DNA of 64,000 bases from Actinomycetaceae bacterium MB13-C1-2 (GTDB lineage: Bacteria; Actinomycetota; Actinomycetes; Actinomycetales; Actinomycetaceae). Numbering within the stretch: the first letter of the stretch is position 1; every line of letters starts with the position of its first letter. The notes beneath the pieces are model-generated. The model saw only the letters and a list, made by a program, of their open reading frames with translations, did not search any database and was not told the origin of the DNA. The DNA is taken from the NCBI GenBank assembly GCA_035621235.1, contig CP141731.1:2294001-2358000 (forward strand), given 5' to 3'. Shown here piece by piece: positions 51,888 through 60,416 of the stretch. Both the position numbers and the translations under genes were made by a program.

Positions 51888-53564
51888 TCAGGAGACCTTG
51901 ATCCAGGCAGTGGTTTCGGCCGGCAGGATTCCATCTGAAATAGGCTGGCTTGAGATCAAGACTTCGCCTTGACCAAGTTCCACCGACTCCATCCCGAAAT
52001 TCGTCACTACTTCCCAGCCGTCTGGCCGACGATAGCGCAGAACATCATCTCTTCCGGTCTCAAGCCACTCAAGTTCCTCAGCTCCCTGAAGTTCGCGGCG
52101 AAGATGAATTGCTCGGCGATACAGGTTGAGGGTTGAGTCTGGATCAGCATCCAGGGCCGCGACTGCGAAGTCTCGAAACCAACCTGGTTGCGGCAAATGG
52201 GCAAATGCTTCACCGAAGCCGAACGAGTCTCCCTCCGGTTCCCACGGGAGGGGAACTCGGCAACCATCACGACCAATCTCAGCGCCCCGGGTGCGGAAGA
52301 ACGTAGGATCCTGACGCTCCTCGGCCGAAATCTCTGCTACCTCATGCAGCCCTAGTTCCTCGCCGTTGTAGATGTACGTCGAACCGGGCAGGCCAAGGAT
52401 CATCAGTGTGGCCGCATTTGCCCGCCTCTCCCCCTGCTCCCGCAGTAGCTCTGGCTCTGTGCCTCCAGAAGCCAACCACTCTGATCCATGCTTAACGTCC
52501 GGGCGCCAACCGGACCGCGCAGGATTGGGCAGGCCATACCTGGTGGGGTGACGGACCACGTCGTGATTCGACAGGACCCATGTACTTGATGATTCTGAGG
52601 TCTCAGCCATCTCCAGATGATGATCGATGATCCGTTTGAAGCTCGGCGCGTCAAAATCGGCCTCAAGCAGGTCAAAGTTGAAACATTGACCCAGACTGTT
52701 TGGATTCGCGTAGCGAGGCACCCGATCAGAGTCGACCCATGCCTCGGCCACCGCAGTTCGAGGCGGATCGTATCTATTGAACAACTCACGCCACTCGACA
52801 TAGATGTCCTGAACCTCGTCCCTGTCATAGAACGGGTGAACACCCATGTTCGTCGGCATCGCCTTGATTTCGGCGAGGGTGGGAAGAGGCTCACTCAGGT
52901 CCTTAGCCAGAGCATTTGCGACGTCGATCCGGAAACCGTCGACTCCCCGGTCAGCCCAGAACTTCAGGATATCCAGAAACTCGTCCCGCACTTCCCGGTT
53001 TTCCCAGTTCAAATCTGGCTGCTCGCTAGCGAACATGTGGAGATACCACTGGCCGTCCTCGACGCGGGTCCAGGCGGGTCCCCCAAACTCAGAGATCCAA
53101 TCGCTCGGTGGTTCCGTACCGTCCGGCCCTTTTCCTTCGCGGAAGATATAGCGCTCCCGCGCGGCGGAACCAGGGCCAGCCGCGAGCGCCTCCTTGAACC
53201 ATCGGTGCCGGTTAGAAGTGTGGTTAGGGACAATGTCGATGATGACCTTTATGTTTCGCCTGTGCAGTTCTAAGAGCATCAGATCGAAGTCCTCAAGGCT
53301 TCCCAGTCGGGGGTCGACGTCGCGGTAGTCGTCGACGTCGTATCCCCCATCGGCCAAAGCCGACGGGTAGAACGGGCTAAGCCACACGGCATCAATCCCT
53401 AAGCCAGCCAAATAGTCTGCTCGTGAGATTATCCCTTGCAGGTCGCCCAGTCCGTCGTTGTTCGAGTCCGCGAAACTACGGGGATAGATCTGATACACGA
53501 CTGCCTGTCGCCACCATGGGGCGTCTTCGCGCGCCTGTGCCGATCGCTCGACTTGAGTGGACAT
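51888..53564 (-). CDS. GH13 alpha-glucosidase (oligo-1,6-glucosidase type)
   Basis: 558-residue cytoplasmic alpha-amylase-family glucosidase. Barrel motifs VVYQIYPRSFADSNNDGLGD, DIVPNHTS, GFRIDVANAL (nucleophile Asp214), AVAEAWV (acid/base Glu274) and LSNHDVVRH (Asp335). Acts on short alpha-glucosides (isomaltose, maltose, sucrose-like). Good ribosome-binding site AAAGGAAG. Last gene downstream of the ABC sugar permeases, with which it is likely cotranscribed. Confidence 0.93.
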   Translation of the reverse strand: MSTQVERSAQAREDAPWWRQAVVYQIYPRSFADSNNDGLGDLQGIISRADYLAGLGIDAVWLSPFYPSALADGGYDVDDYRDVDPRLGSLEDFDLMLLELHRRNIKVIIDIVPNHTSNRHRWFKEALAAGPGSAARERYIFREGKGPDGTEPPSDWISEFGGPAWTRVEDGQWYLHMFASEQPDLNWENREVRDEFLDILKFWADRGVDGFRIDVANALAKDLSEPLPTLAEIKAMPTNMGVHPFYDRDEVQDIYVEWRELFNRYDPPRTAVAEAWVDSDRVPRYANPNSLGQCFNFDLLEADFDAPSFKRIIDHHLEMAETSESSSTWVLSNHDVVRHPTRYGLPNPARSGWRPDVKHGSEWLASGGTEPELLREQGERRANAATLMILGLPGSTYIYNGEELGLHEVAEISAEERQDPTFFRTRGAEIGRDGCRVPLPWEPEGDSFGFGEAFAHLPQPGWFRDFAVAALDADPDSTLNLYRRAIHLRRELQGAEELEWLETGRDDVLRYRRPDGWEVVTNFGMESVELGQGEVLISSQPISDGILPAETTAWIKVS

Positions 53565-53619
53565 GGAACTTCCTTTCAGTTCAATTTCAATTGCGAATTC
53601 GTTGTTTACGGGGTTGGCT

Positions 53620-54534
53620 TTAGCCCTTTACGGCTCCCTGTGTGACGCCTTCCATGACCCAGCGCTGACTGAACAGATATGCCACAATCGCCGGCGCCAT
53701 CGCCATCAGATACGAGGCGAATGAGACGTTGTAATTGTTTGCAAACTGGTTTTGGAACAGGTTCTGACGTACCGGGAGGGTTTGCAGGGCCGGGTCTGAG
53801 ATTATCAAGGACGGCATCATGAAGTCATTCCATGCATAGAGGAACGCAAAGATACCAACGGTTGCACTCATAGGGCCAAGTAGCGGGAAGATAACCTTCC
53901 AGAACGTCTGCCAGGTCGTGGCACCGTCCATGCGTGCTGATTCTTCGAGTTCCAGGGGAATCGACCTCAGGAACGCGGTGAACAGCATTACCGAGAAGCT
54001 GAGTTGGAACATCGTTGCCAGAATCACGACTCCGAGGGGGTTATCGAGCCCGACGCGGCCGGTTAGCTGGACCTGTGGCAATGCAACAACCGGGAATGGA
54101 ACAAACATTGCGGCAAGCAGGTAGAAGAACGAGTAGCGAAACAGCTTACGATCCCAGTTCCTCACGATGGCATATGAAGCAAGCGCCGCGAGGAAGATAG
54201 TAAGGACCACCGTTCCGGCGGTAACAAACAGTGAAACCCCGGCACCCACCGGAAACTTGGTGAGGTTCCACGCTTCGATGAAGCCACTGACGCTAGGCGG
54301 CGATGGGAGCGAGAAGGCATTGCCATCAACCGCCTGCGTACCGGTCTTGAACGCCATCGAAATCGTCACATAGAGCGGCAGGAGAACCGTGACCGTGCAG
54401 AGAATCAGGAGCACTGTCGCGGACCAGTTGATTCTTTCTCCCTTTTTGGCCTTTACCTGCTTCGCTGGCTTGGCCATCTCCAGGTCGATGGCTGCCTCGA
54501 CCAGTTCAAACTCAAGTGCTGGCTGTGTAGACAT
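53620..54534 (-). CDS. ABC sugar permease, MalG-type
   Basis: 304-residue inner-membrane permease of a CUT1 carbohydrate importer. About six TM helices; the EAA loop ELEESARMDGATTWQTFWKV follows the pattern EAAxxDGAxxxxxF. An N-terminal cytoplasmic extension of about 40 residues precedes TM1. Starts within the stop codon of the upstream permease (TAATG). Confidence 0.93.
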   Translation of the reverse strand: MSTQPALEFELVEAAIDLEMAKPAKQVKAKKGERINWSATVLLILCTVTVLLPLYVTISMAFKTGTQAVDGNAFSLPSPPSVSGFIEAWNLTKFPVGAGVSLFVTAGTVVLTIFLAALASYAIVRNWDRKLFRYSFFYLLAAMFVPFPVVALPQVQLTGRVGLDNPLGVVILATMFQLSFSVMLFTAFLRSIPLELEESARMDGATTWQTFWKVIFPLLGPMSATVGIFAFLYAWNDFMMPSLIISDPALQTLPVRQNLFQNQFANNYNVSFASYLMAMAPAIVAYLFSQRWVMEGVTQGAVKG

Positions 54535-55430
54535 TAGAGCTCACTCTTTCCGCGATTTACAGACAGTTGAAGCAGGGCAATAAAGATCGCCACGATGAAG
54601 AAGATGGTCGCGTTGGCCATCTGATACGCATAGTCGCCGCCGTTGAATCCCTGAATGATGGTTAAGGCAACGCTACGCGTGGCTGTGCCGGGACCGCCGT
54701 TAGTCAGGCCGACGATGATGTCATATGCGTTGAGGAAGTTCTTGAATCCCAAAATAACGTTGATGACAACGTAACCGAACACCAGCGGTACCGTGATCTT
54801 GGTGAGTTGTTGCAGACCGCTCGCGCCGTCAATATCCGCTGCCTCGTAAACATCCCCCGGAATCGAGAGTAGGCCAGCGATGTAAATAAGCATGGTTCCC
54901 GGCATTGCCTGCCAGGCAGTCACCAGAACGATGGCAAGCCAAGCAAGGTCTGGATTGGCAAGAATACTGTTTTCAAGCCAAGGAATCCCCCACGCTCCAC
55001 CTAGCGCAGGCAGAGAGTTCGAGAACAGAAAGTTGAAGACGTAGGCAATGATGATGCCAGAGACAACCATCGGAATAACGAATATTGCACGAAGTGCCGT
55101 CTTGAATCGTATTCGAGCGGTGAGCCCGAGAGCCAAGAAAAACGACACTACGTTCACCACTATCACCGTGGTGATTGCGAAACCGAAAGTGAACAGATAG
55201 CTCTGGAGGATCGCCGGGTCGGAGAACAGCGCGATGTAGTTCGTGAATCCCACGAAGCTCCAGTCACCGATTCCGATCGAGTCGGTGAAGCTGAAGAAGA
55301 TTCCCATAACTCCCGGGACCGTGATTGCGAGCGTGAACAAAAGGACGGTTGGGAGCAGAAACAGGTAGTAGATTGGTTCGACCCGAGGTTTCTTGTCAGC
55401 TCGGGGTTTGGCAACTGTTGTTGTGGTCAT
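54534..55430 (-). CDS. ABC sugar permease, MalF-type
   Basis: 298-residue CUT1 permease with six TM helices and the EAA loop VYEAADIDGASGLQQLTKIT. Together with the downstream MalG-type protein it forms the channel. No ATPase gene follows, so a shared MsmK/MsiK-type ATPase is expected to drive it. Confidence 0.93.
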   Translation of the reverse strand: MTTTTVAKPRADKKPRVEPIYYLFLLPTVLLFTLAITVPGVMGIFFSFTDSIGIGDWSFVGFTNYIALFSDPAILQSYLFTFGFAITTVIVVNVVSFFLALGLTARIRFKTALRAIFVIPMVVSGIIIAYVFNFLFSNSLPALGGAWGIPWLENSILANPDLAWLAIVLVTAWQAMPGTMLIYIAGLLSIPGDVYEAADIDGASGLQQLTKITVPLVFGYVVINVILGFKNFLNAYDIIVGLTNGGPGTATRSVALTIIQGFNGGDYAYQMANATIFFIVAIFIALLQLSVNRGKSEL

Positions 55431-55442
55431 TGTCCAGGTTCC

Positions 55443-56726
55443 TCACTCGGCCTTAGGCTGACGAAAAGCCAGGCGCGCCCAGTCGTTGTCAAGGATTTCT
55501 AGGTACTCGGTTGGGTCCCCGCCCATCGCTATTGCCTGCGCATAGCTCCAGACCGGAATCGCCTTAGGAATCAGAACGGATGCGCCCTGGAAAATCTGTC
55601 CGTCCTCGTAGTACGGGATCATTCCTGCAAGGCGTGGGTCCGTCGGTGCGGGAGCGTCTTTCGTCGGGGTGAAACCCAATTGCGACTCGTTGTAGTCCTG
55701 AATAATCTCCGGTTGGTAAAGGTACTCAAGGAAGTCCCGTGCCGCCTCTTGATGCCTAGAGCCTGTGGGAATCAATGCCGCCAGATCGATGTTGGTGCGC
55801 ACTGACAGATCACCCTCGTCATTGGTCATTGGTAGGGGGAAGGTGCCGAGTTCCAGGTCGGGGGAAGTCTTCGCTATTTCATTGAACGCCCACGGCCCTT
55901 GCAAGTACATTGCCGCCTTGCCTTGGGCCATGGCTAGGTTGCCATCACCGTAACTGCGGCTATCTGCATCCGCATTCGCGTAGTTCTTGATTAGTCGCGT
56001 CATTTTGTCCATCGGCTCGGCGAAGTCTTTCTGAAAAGAAACCGCAGATTCGGGACCGACATCTGTTCCCTCGGCTTTTAGCGCATCAAAGAACTCAATG
56101 ACATCTATCGACCCGCCAACCGTGTAGTCAAACCATCCCTGACCGACCGTCCAGTCATCTTTGAAAGTCCCGTAGAACGGAGTAACGTCTTCTTGCTTCA
56201 GTTTGTCGCTAACAGCAATGAGCTCATCCCAAGTCTTGGGAATCTCAAGATCATGCTCGGCAAAAATCTCTTTGTTGTAGATGACCGCCGCCGACATGAC
56301 CGAATACGGAAGGGCACTTACTCTTCCCTCACACTGCCCGTACTGGTCCATAAGCGGTTCGAACATCTCTAGGTCGACCGAAGCGGCCGCCTGAGTATCC
56401 GATAGATCAGTCAATACACATCGATCAACAAATCGAGAAACCTCAAAGTTGTAGTTGGCCAGCATCAGGTCTGGCGGGTTTCCGCGCACGAAACTGGCGG
56501 AAATAACGTCGACACCTGAGGTGTCCAGCACTGCTTCGTATCTATCTTGTGAGGAGTTGTAGTCCTTCACCACCTCACTAATGAAGGGGATTGCCTCACG
56601 CTTACTGAACGTAAAGCGAATCTCCTCCCGACCACCAGATGAGCAGCCACCTAGTAGTGGCCCTCCAAGGGCCACTACAGCCACGGCAGCGATCCACCGC
56701 TGCGCCGTCTTTGCACGTCTCGACAC
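55443..56726 (-). CDS. ABC sugar-binding lipoprotein
   Basis: 427-residue extracellular solute-binding protein of family 1. Basic signal peptide with lipobox GPLLGGC (Cys28 in the chosen start), then a periplasmic-binding fold with YNKEIFAEHDLEIPKTWDEL and MYLQGPWAF. GTG 56726 is used because GAGGAGG lies seven bases upstream; a TTG at 56741 in frame overlaps that site. First gene of the binding-protein/permease/permease/GH13 run and divergent from a ROK regulator. Probably binds an alpha-galactoside or alpha-glucoside. Confidence 0.93.
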   Translation of the reverse strand: MSRRAKTAQRWIAAVAVVALGGPLLGGCSSGGREEIRFTFSKREAIPFISEVVKDYNSSQDRYEAVLDTSGVDVISASFVRGNPPDLMLANYNFEVSRFVDRCVLTDLSDTQAAASVDLEMFEPLMDQYGQCEGRVSALPYSVMSAAVIYNKEIFAEHDLEIPKTWDELIAVSDKLKQEDVTPFYGTFKDDWTVGQGWFDYTVGGSIDVIEFFDALKAEGTDVGPESAVSFQKDFAEPMDKMTRLIKNYANADADSRSYGDGNLAMAQGKAAMYLQGPWAFNEIAKTSPDLELGTFPLPMTNDEGDLSVRTNIDLAALIPTGSRHQEAARDFLEYLYQPEIIQDYNESQLGFTPTKDAPAPTDPRLAGMIPYYEDGQIFQGASVLIPKAIPVWSYAQAIAMGGDPTEYLEILDNDWARLAFRQPKAE

Positions 56727-56762
56727 CCTCGTCCTCCTCAAACCACCGCGTTATCAGTATCG

Positions 56763-56783
56763 CTAACAGATAAATCTAGTTAG
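56763..56783. promoter_or_regulatory. Putative operator between ABC importer and ROK regulator
   Basis: Inverted repeat CTAAC, 11 bases, GTTAG in the 88-base divergent gap; a second CTGTTAG at 56799-56805 also pairs with CTAACAG at 56763-56769. Likely bound by the ROK protein; no experiment. Confidence 0.45.
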
Positions 56784-56814
56784 TAAATCAACTGTGCGCT
56801 GTTAGTATTGCGCC

Positions 56815-58071
56815 ATGTCTAGCACTCTGTCAACACCTACCGCCGGGCGGACGGGCGGCAGTACCGAGCGACCAGCGAGCCTGGACACGGTTCTGGGCTA
56901 CGCCTGGGACGCGGACGATTTCACGGCAACCGATGTAATGGCCGCAACGGGCTTGACTAGAACCACGGCCATCGAGGCTACTCAAACCTTGGTCGAACTG
57001 GGGTTACTTCGCGAACTCCCGAATGCTCGCGAGGCCGGACAGTATCAAAAGGGTAGACCCGCCCGAAGATTTGAGTTCCGCGCTGAAGCCGGACTCGTGG
57101 TCGGTGTCGATGCAGGGCACTCCCATTTGACGGCGACCGTCGCTAATTTGCGCGGCGTTCCTCTTACGACAATTAGCGCAGAATCAGGACTTAAGCCCGG
57201 CACAGAGCACAATCTCGACGGCGTCGCAGAAGCCGAGCGTCGCAACGCCATCGTTTCCGTCATCGACAATGCACTATCGGACGCCAAACCCGATGATGCA
57301 GACGTTTTCGCTATCTGCCTAGGAGTGCCAGCGCCAGTTGACGAAAGCGGAGTTTCCCCCGTGCACCGAACGGGGTTCTGGCAGAGAATAAATCCCGATC
57401 TAGTTGGGCTTCTCAAGCAGTGGGCTCCGGTGGTCAGAGTCGAAAACGATGCGTCTCTGGCTGCGCTCGCCGAGGCGGCGTGCGGGGCGGCCCAAGGATG
57501 TCGCAACTTCGTCACTATGCTCGCCGGTTCAAGACTGGGTTCCGGAGTAGTGGTCGATGGCAACCTGTTACGCGGAGCCCGCGGCGGGGTCGGAGAAATG
57601 GGAGCTTTCGAACACGTCGAGGGCGTTAGTGACACCTACGGTCTTGGTTACCAGGCTGCAGAGCTCGCGCGCCGGTCGCTAGCCACAGATGACATCGGCG
57701 CGGATAGCGAGCTAAGGTCCTTCACCCCCGAGGACCTAGACGGACGAGCCGTTATTGAACTGGCAGCAAAGGGAGATCCTGATGCTCTCAGGCTGATCTC
57801 TGTTGTGGGTCAGCGATTGGCTCGAATAGTCAGCGTGTTCGGCGGAATGTACGACCCGGAAAAGGTGATAGTTGCCGGTGGAATCGGACCCGGTGCTGGC
57901 CCGTTGATCGAAGCAGCTCAAGCCGCCCTTCCATCGGATCTATACTCACCAGCGCCGGAAATCGTCGCGTCTCAACTAGGAGATAAAGCAGTTGTGACCG
58001 GCGCTGTGGTCGCTGCAGTGGACCTGGCGCGGACGCATGCCCTGGACCTCTGCCTTAGGGCGCGGGAGTAA
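56815..58071 (+). CDS. ROK-family transcriptional regulator
   Basis: 418-residue repressor. Winged-helix N-terminus (TATDVMAATGLTRTTAIEAT, QKGRPARRFEFR) and a ROK sugar-kinase-like domain with RVENDASLAALAEA and GSGVVVDGNLLRGARGGVGE. The zinc-binding CxCGxxGC motif of ROK kinases is missing and the catalytic Asp region reads ENDASL, so a regulator rather than a kinase. TTAGTATT just upstream of the ATG suggests a leaderless or near-leaderless mRNA. Divergent from the importer operon and convergent with GH36, whose expression it may also control. Confidence 0.9.
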   Translation: MSSTLSTPTAGRTGGSTERPASLDTVLGYAWDADDFTATDVMAATGLTRTTAIEATQTLVELGLLRELPNAREAGQYQKGRPARRFEFRAEAGLVVGVDAGHSHLTATVANLRGVPLTTISAESGLKPGTEHNLDGVAEAERRNAIVSVIDNALSDAKPDDADVFAICLGVPAPVDESGVSPVHRTGFWQRINPDLVGLLKQWAPVVRVENDASLAALAEAACGAAQGCRNFVTMLAGSRLGSGVVVDGNLLRGARGGVGEMGAFEHVEGVSDTYGLGYQAAELARRSLATDDIGADSELRSFTPEDLDGRAVIELAAKGDPDALRLISVVGQRLARIVSVFGGMYDPEKVIVAGGIGPGAGPLIEAAQAALPSDLYSPAPEIVASQLGDKAVVTGAVVAAVDLARTHALDLCLRARE

Positions 58072-58140
58072 CCCGAGCAAGTGGCAGTGCGGCACTTCTC
58101 GACGCACTTTACGCATCGCTCCGTACAGAAAGAACCCGAG

Positions 58141-60300
58141 CTATTTCTGCTCGGACACGTCGAATAGAACTGTCTGCTGCGGCATCAAATCTGGGAACCT
58201 AATCCCTACCCGTCCCAGAACGTCACCTGGGAGTGCTAAGCCGTCCTTCCACCACGGAACCTGCTTCTCTGGGTCAATCCCGGCAGTGGCCGACTCGACT
58301 CCGCCCGGTAGCAACTCGCGCACGCGGTAGACCTTCTTCGGATCGAGACCGGACAGAGTCAGAGGCGGAGTCGGCCGTTGCTCCCCCGTCCTCATTCTGG
58401 TTACCGCATAGAGCCCATGATTTTGGTCATCGCTGACAACCCCATTTACCCACCACGACCTGTCCGCGTGATCGCTGTGAACCGTTGTCCCCGAGTGCAG
58501 GAACTCGCGCAGTTTCTTATGGAGGGCAACCCAGGAACCAAGGTCTTCACGTTCTTTGGAAGTGGCTTCGGCTAGATCCCACTCGATTCCCATGTGCGAG
58601 AACATCGCGGTCGAGGCACGCAGAGTCAAGTCCAGTGTGCGTCCGGTGGTGTGTGAGGTGGTCGAAGCAACATGTGAACCGACCAGTTCTGGCGGCAACA
58701 GCAGAGAGGTCCCTGCCTCTATCTGCTTGCGTTCCAGCGGGTCAATGCAGTCAGAAGCCCAGACCCGCACCGCACGGGTCATCATCTCAAGGTCAATTCG
58801 ACCGCCACCTCCGGCGCACGACTCAATCTCGAGACCTGGAAATTGCTCAAGTAGCTCGTCCATCAGTCGATACGTGGCTTTGGTTTGCTCGTGGTATGAG
58901 GGTTTCCCGGTAGCAGGGCTAACTGCCTCGTACAAATCCCGGTTGAAGTCCCACTTGAGATAGTCAACCGGCGTATCTGTAAGGACTTTGACCAGCGCGG
59001 AAAGCACATGTTCAAACGCCTCAGGGTTACTAAGATCGACAACCTGCTGCCACCGCGCCTCAATCGGTCGATGGCCCAAGGGACCAAGAATCCATTCGGG
59101 ATGTGCGCGGGCAACATCAGAATCGGGACTAATCATCTCCGGCTCCACCCACAGACCAAACTGCATTCCCTTGGCGTGAACCGCATCGGCCAGAGGGTTC
59201 AGCCCGTCCGGCCATACCTCACCCGAGACGACCCAGTCACCGAGAGAGGTGTGATCGTCTCTTCTGCCACCAAACCAGCCATCGTCCAGAACAAAACGCT
59301 CCACTCCCACTTCTGAGGCAGCATCAACGAGGGCGAGGAGACGCGGAAGCGAATGGTCAAAGTACACCGCCTCCCAGGCGTTCAAAGTTACGGGACGAGG
59401 AGTCTTCGGGTAGTTTCGCTGACTCCGCACGACCTGGTGAACCCTACCGGCCGCGCGGTCCAGTCCGTCTCCCCAAGTGGCGATAATCCACGGGGATTCG
59501 TAACTCTGTTCTTCATCGAGTACTACCTCGCCCGGATAGAGCAACTCTCCACCCATCAGTCCCTGGAAGCCAAGGATGTCGCGTTCAGCAATAGTGCGGG
59601 TATTTCCTGACCAAGCAACATGAATGTAGTGCACCTGTCCGCTACGCCAACCGGTGTGCGGTTCACAGGTACCGTGGATGGTCGACTCGGCATGCCCTCG
59701 TGCAACTCGAACTGATCGTTCGTGGGAGCCCAGAGTGAACTCGTGCCGTTGAATGGATCGTTCCCTGAGGTGGTGGCCAGTTAGGTCCAGCACCTGCGTC
59801 TCCGAAGACGGTGTAGGAATCGCAAGCAGTAGCGACTGGAGTTCATAACCGCCCTCACCCTGGTTTATGAGTCTCGCGCGCAGCCTCAAAACTCCCGATT
59901 CCGTCAGCTCAAGGGTGACGGTAAGGGCTAGATCGGCTTCGAAGTCGTAGGAGTCGACCTCAACCCTGACTACATTTCCAGAAGCGTCGTCCTCGGTGCG
60001 AACCTCCGTAATGTGGACCGCAGAGAAAGTCTCCAGTCCGCCTCGCGAACCAATCAGACCAGGTGTGCCAAGCCACCCCTCGCTTTGCAAAGGGATGAGG
60101 GAAAAGGCTGACGGGATGTCGGCCGTCCCCGAAACCACCTCGGGAACCTGGGAAAGCACAAAATCAAGGAGTTGAGACTCGGTCATGGAACCGATTTCCC
60201 TTCCCCAATAGGCTATTCTTGGGCCGCCCACAGGGGGATTCGACACCACCACCGATGTGCCACCGCGGGACATGTGTATTGCTGGTGGAGGTTGAAACAT
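58141..60300 (-). CDS. Alpha-galactosidase, GH36
   Basis: 719-residue cytoplasmic GH36 enzyme hydrolysing melibiose, raffinose and related alpha-galactosides. Nucleophile Asp451 in DYLKWDFNRDL, acid/base Asp517 in VRVWASDCIDPLER, plus FVLDDGWFGGRRDD and SCAGGGGRIDLEMM. Start set at ATG 60300 (GGGAGA 8-10 bases upstream); the frame continues to 60399. Galactose released enters the Leloir pathway, which the galK gene near the window start serves. Confidence 0.94.
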   Translation of the reverse strand: MFQPPPAIHMSRGGTSVVVSNPPVGGPRIAYWGREIGSMTESQLLDFVLSQVPEVVSGTADIPSAFSLIPLQSEGWLGTPGLIGSRGGLETFSAVHITEVRTEDDASGNVVRVEVDSYDFEADLALTVTLELTESGVLRLRARLINQGEGGYELQSLLLAIPTPSSETQVLDLTGHHLRERSIQRHEFTLGSHERSVRVARGHAESTIHGTCEPHTGWRSGQVHYIHVAWSGNTRTIAERDILGFQGLMGGELLYPGEVVLDEEQSYESPWIIATWGDGLDRAAGRVHQVVRSQRNYPKTPRPVTLNAWEAVYFDHSLPRLLALVDAASEVGVERFVLDDGWFGGRRDDHTSLGDWVVSGEVWPDGLNPLADAVHAKGMQFGLWVEPEMISPDSDVARAHPEWILGPLGHRPIEARWQQVVDLSNPEAFEHVLSALVKVLTDTPVDYLKWDFNRDLYEAVSPATGKPSYHEQTKATYRLMDELLEQFPGLEIESCAGGGGRIDLEMMTRAVRVWASDCIDPLERKQIEAGTSLLLPPELVGSHVASTTSHTTGRTLDLTLRASTAMFSHMGIEWDLAEATSKEREDLGSWVALHKKLREFLHSGTTVHSDHADRSWWVNGVVSDDQNHGLYAVTRMRTGEQRPTPPLTLSGLDPKKVYRVRELLPGGVESATAGIDPEKQVPWWKDGLALPGDVLGRVGIRFPDLMPQQTVLFDVSEQK

Positions 60301-60416
60301 CGCGAGCGGTCTCCCGTCTAGTCCGATTTCTTTCCGTAACAAGACTATATTCGGAGTCCGTGGGCTAAACGAGACGGCCCTAGCGGAGTCCCGGCGCAAA
60401 AAACTAGATTCTATTC
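60301..60416. promoter_or_regulatory. Divergent GH36 / PEP-synthase-like promoter
   Basis: 116 bases between the divergent starts. CTATATT near 60344 and TAGATT/CTATTC just before 60417 are possible -10 elements; the plus-strand gene lacks a visible ribosome-binding site and may be translated from a leaderless mRNA. Confidence 0.35.
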
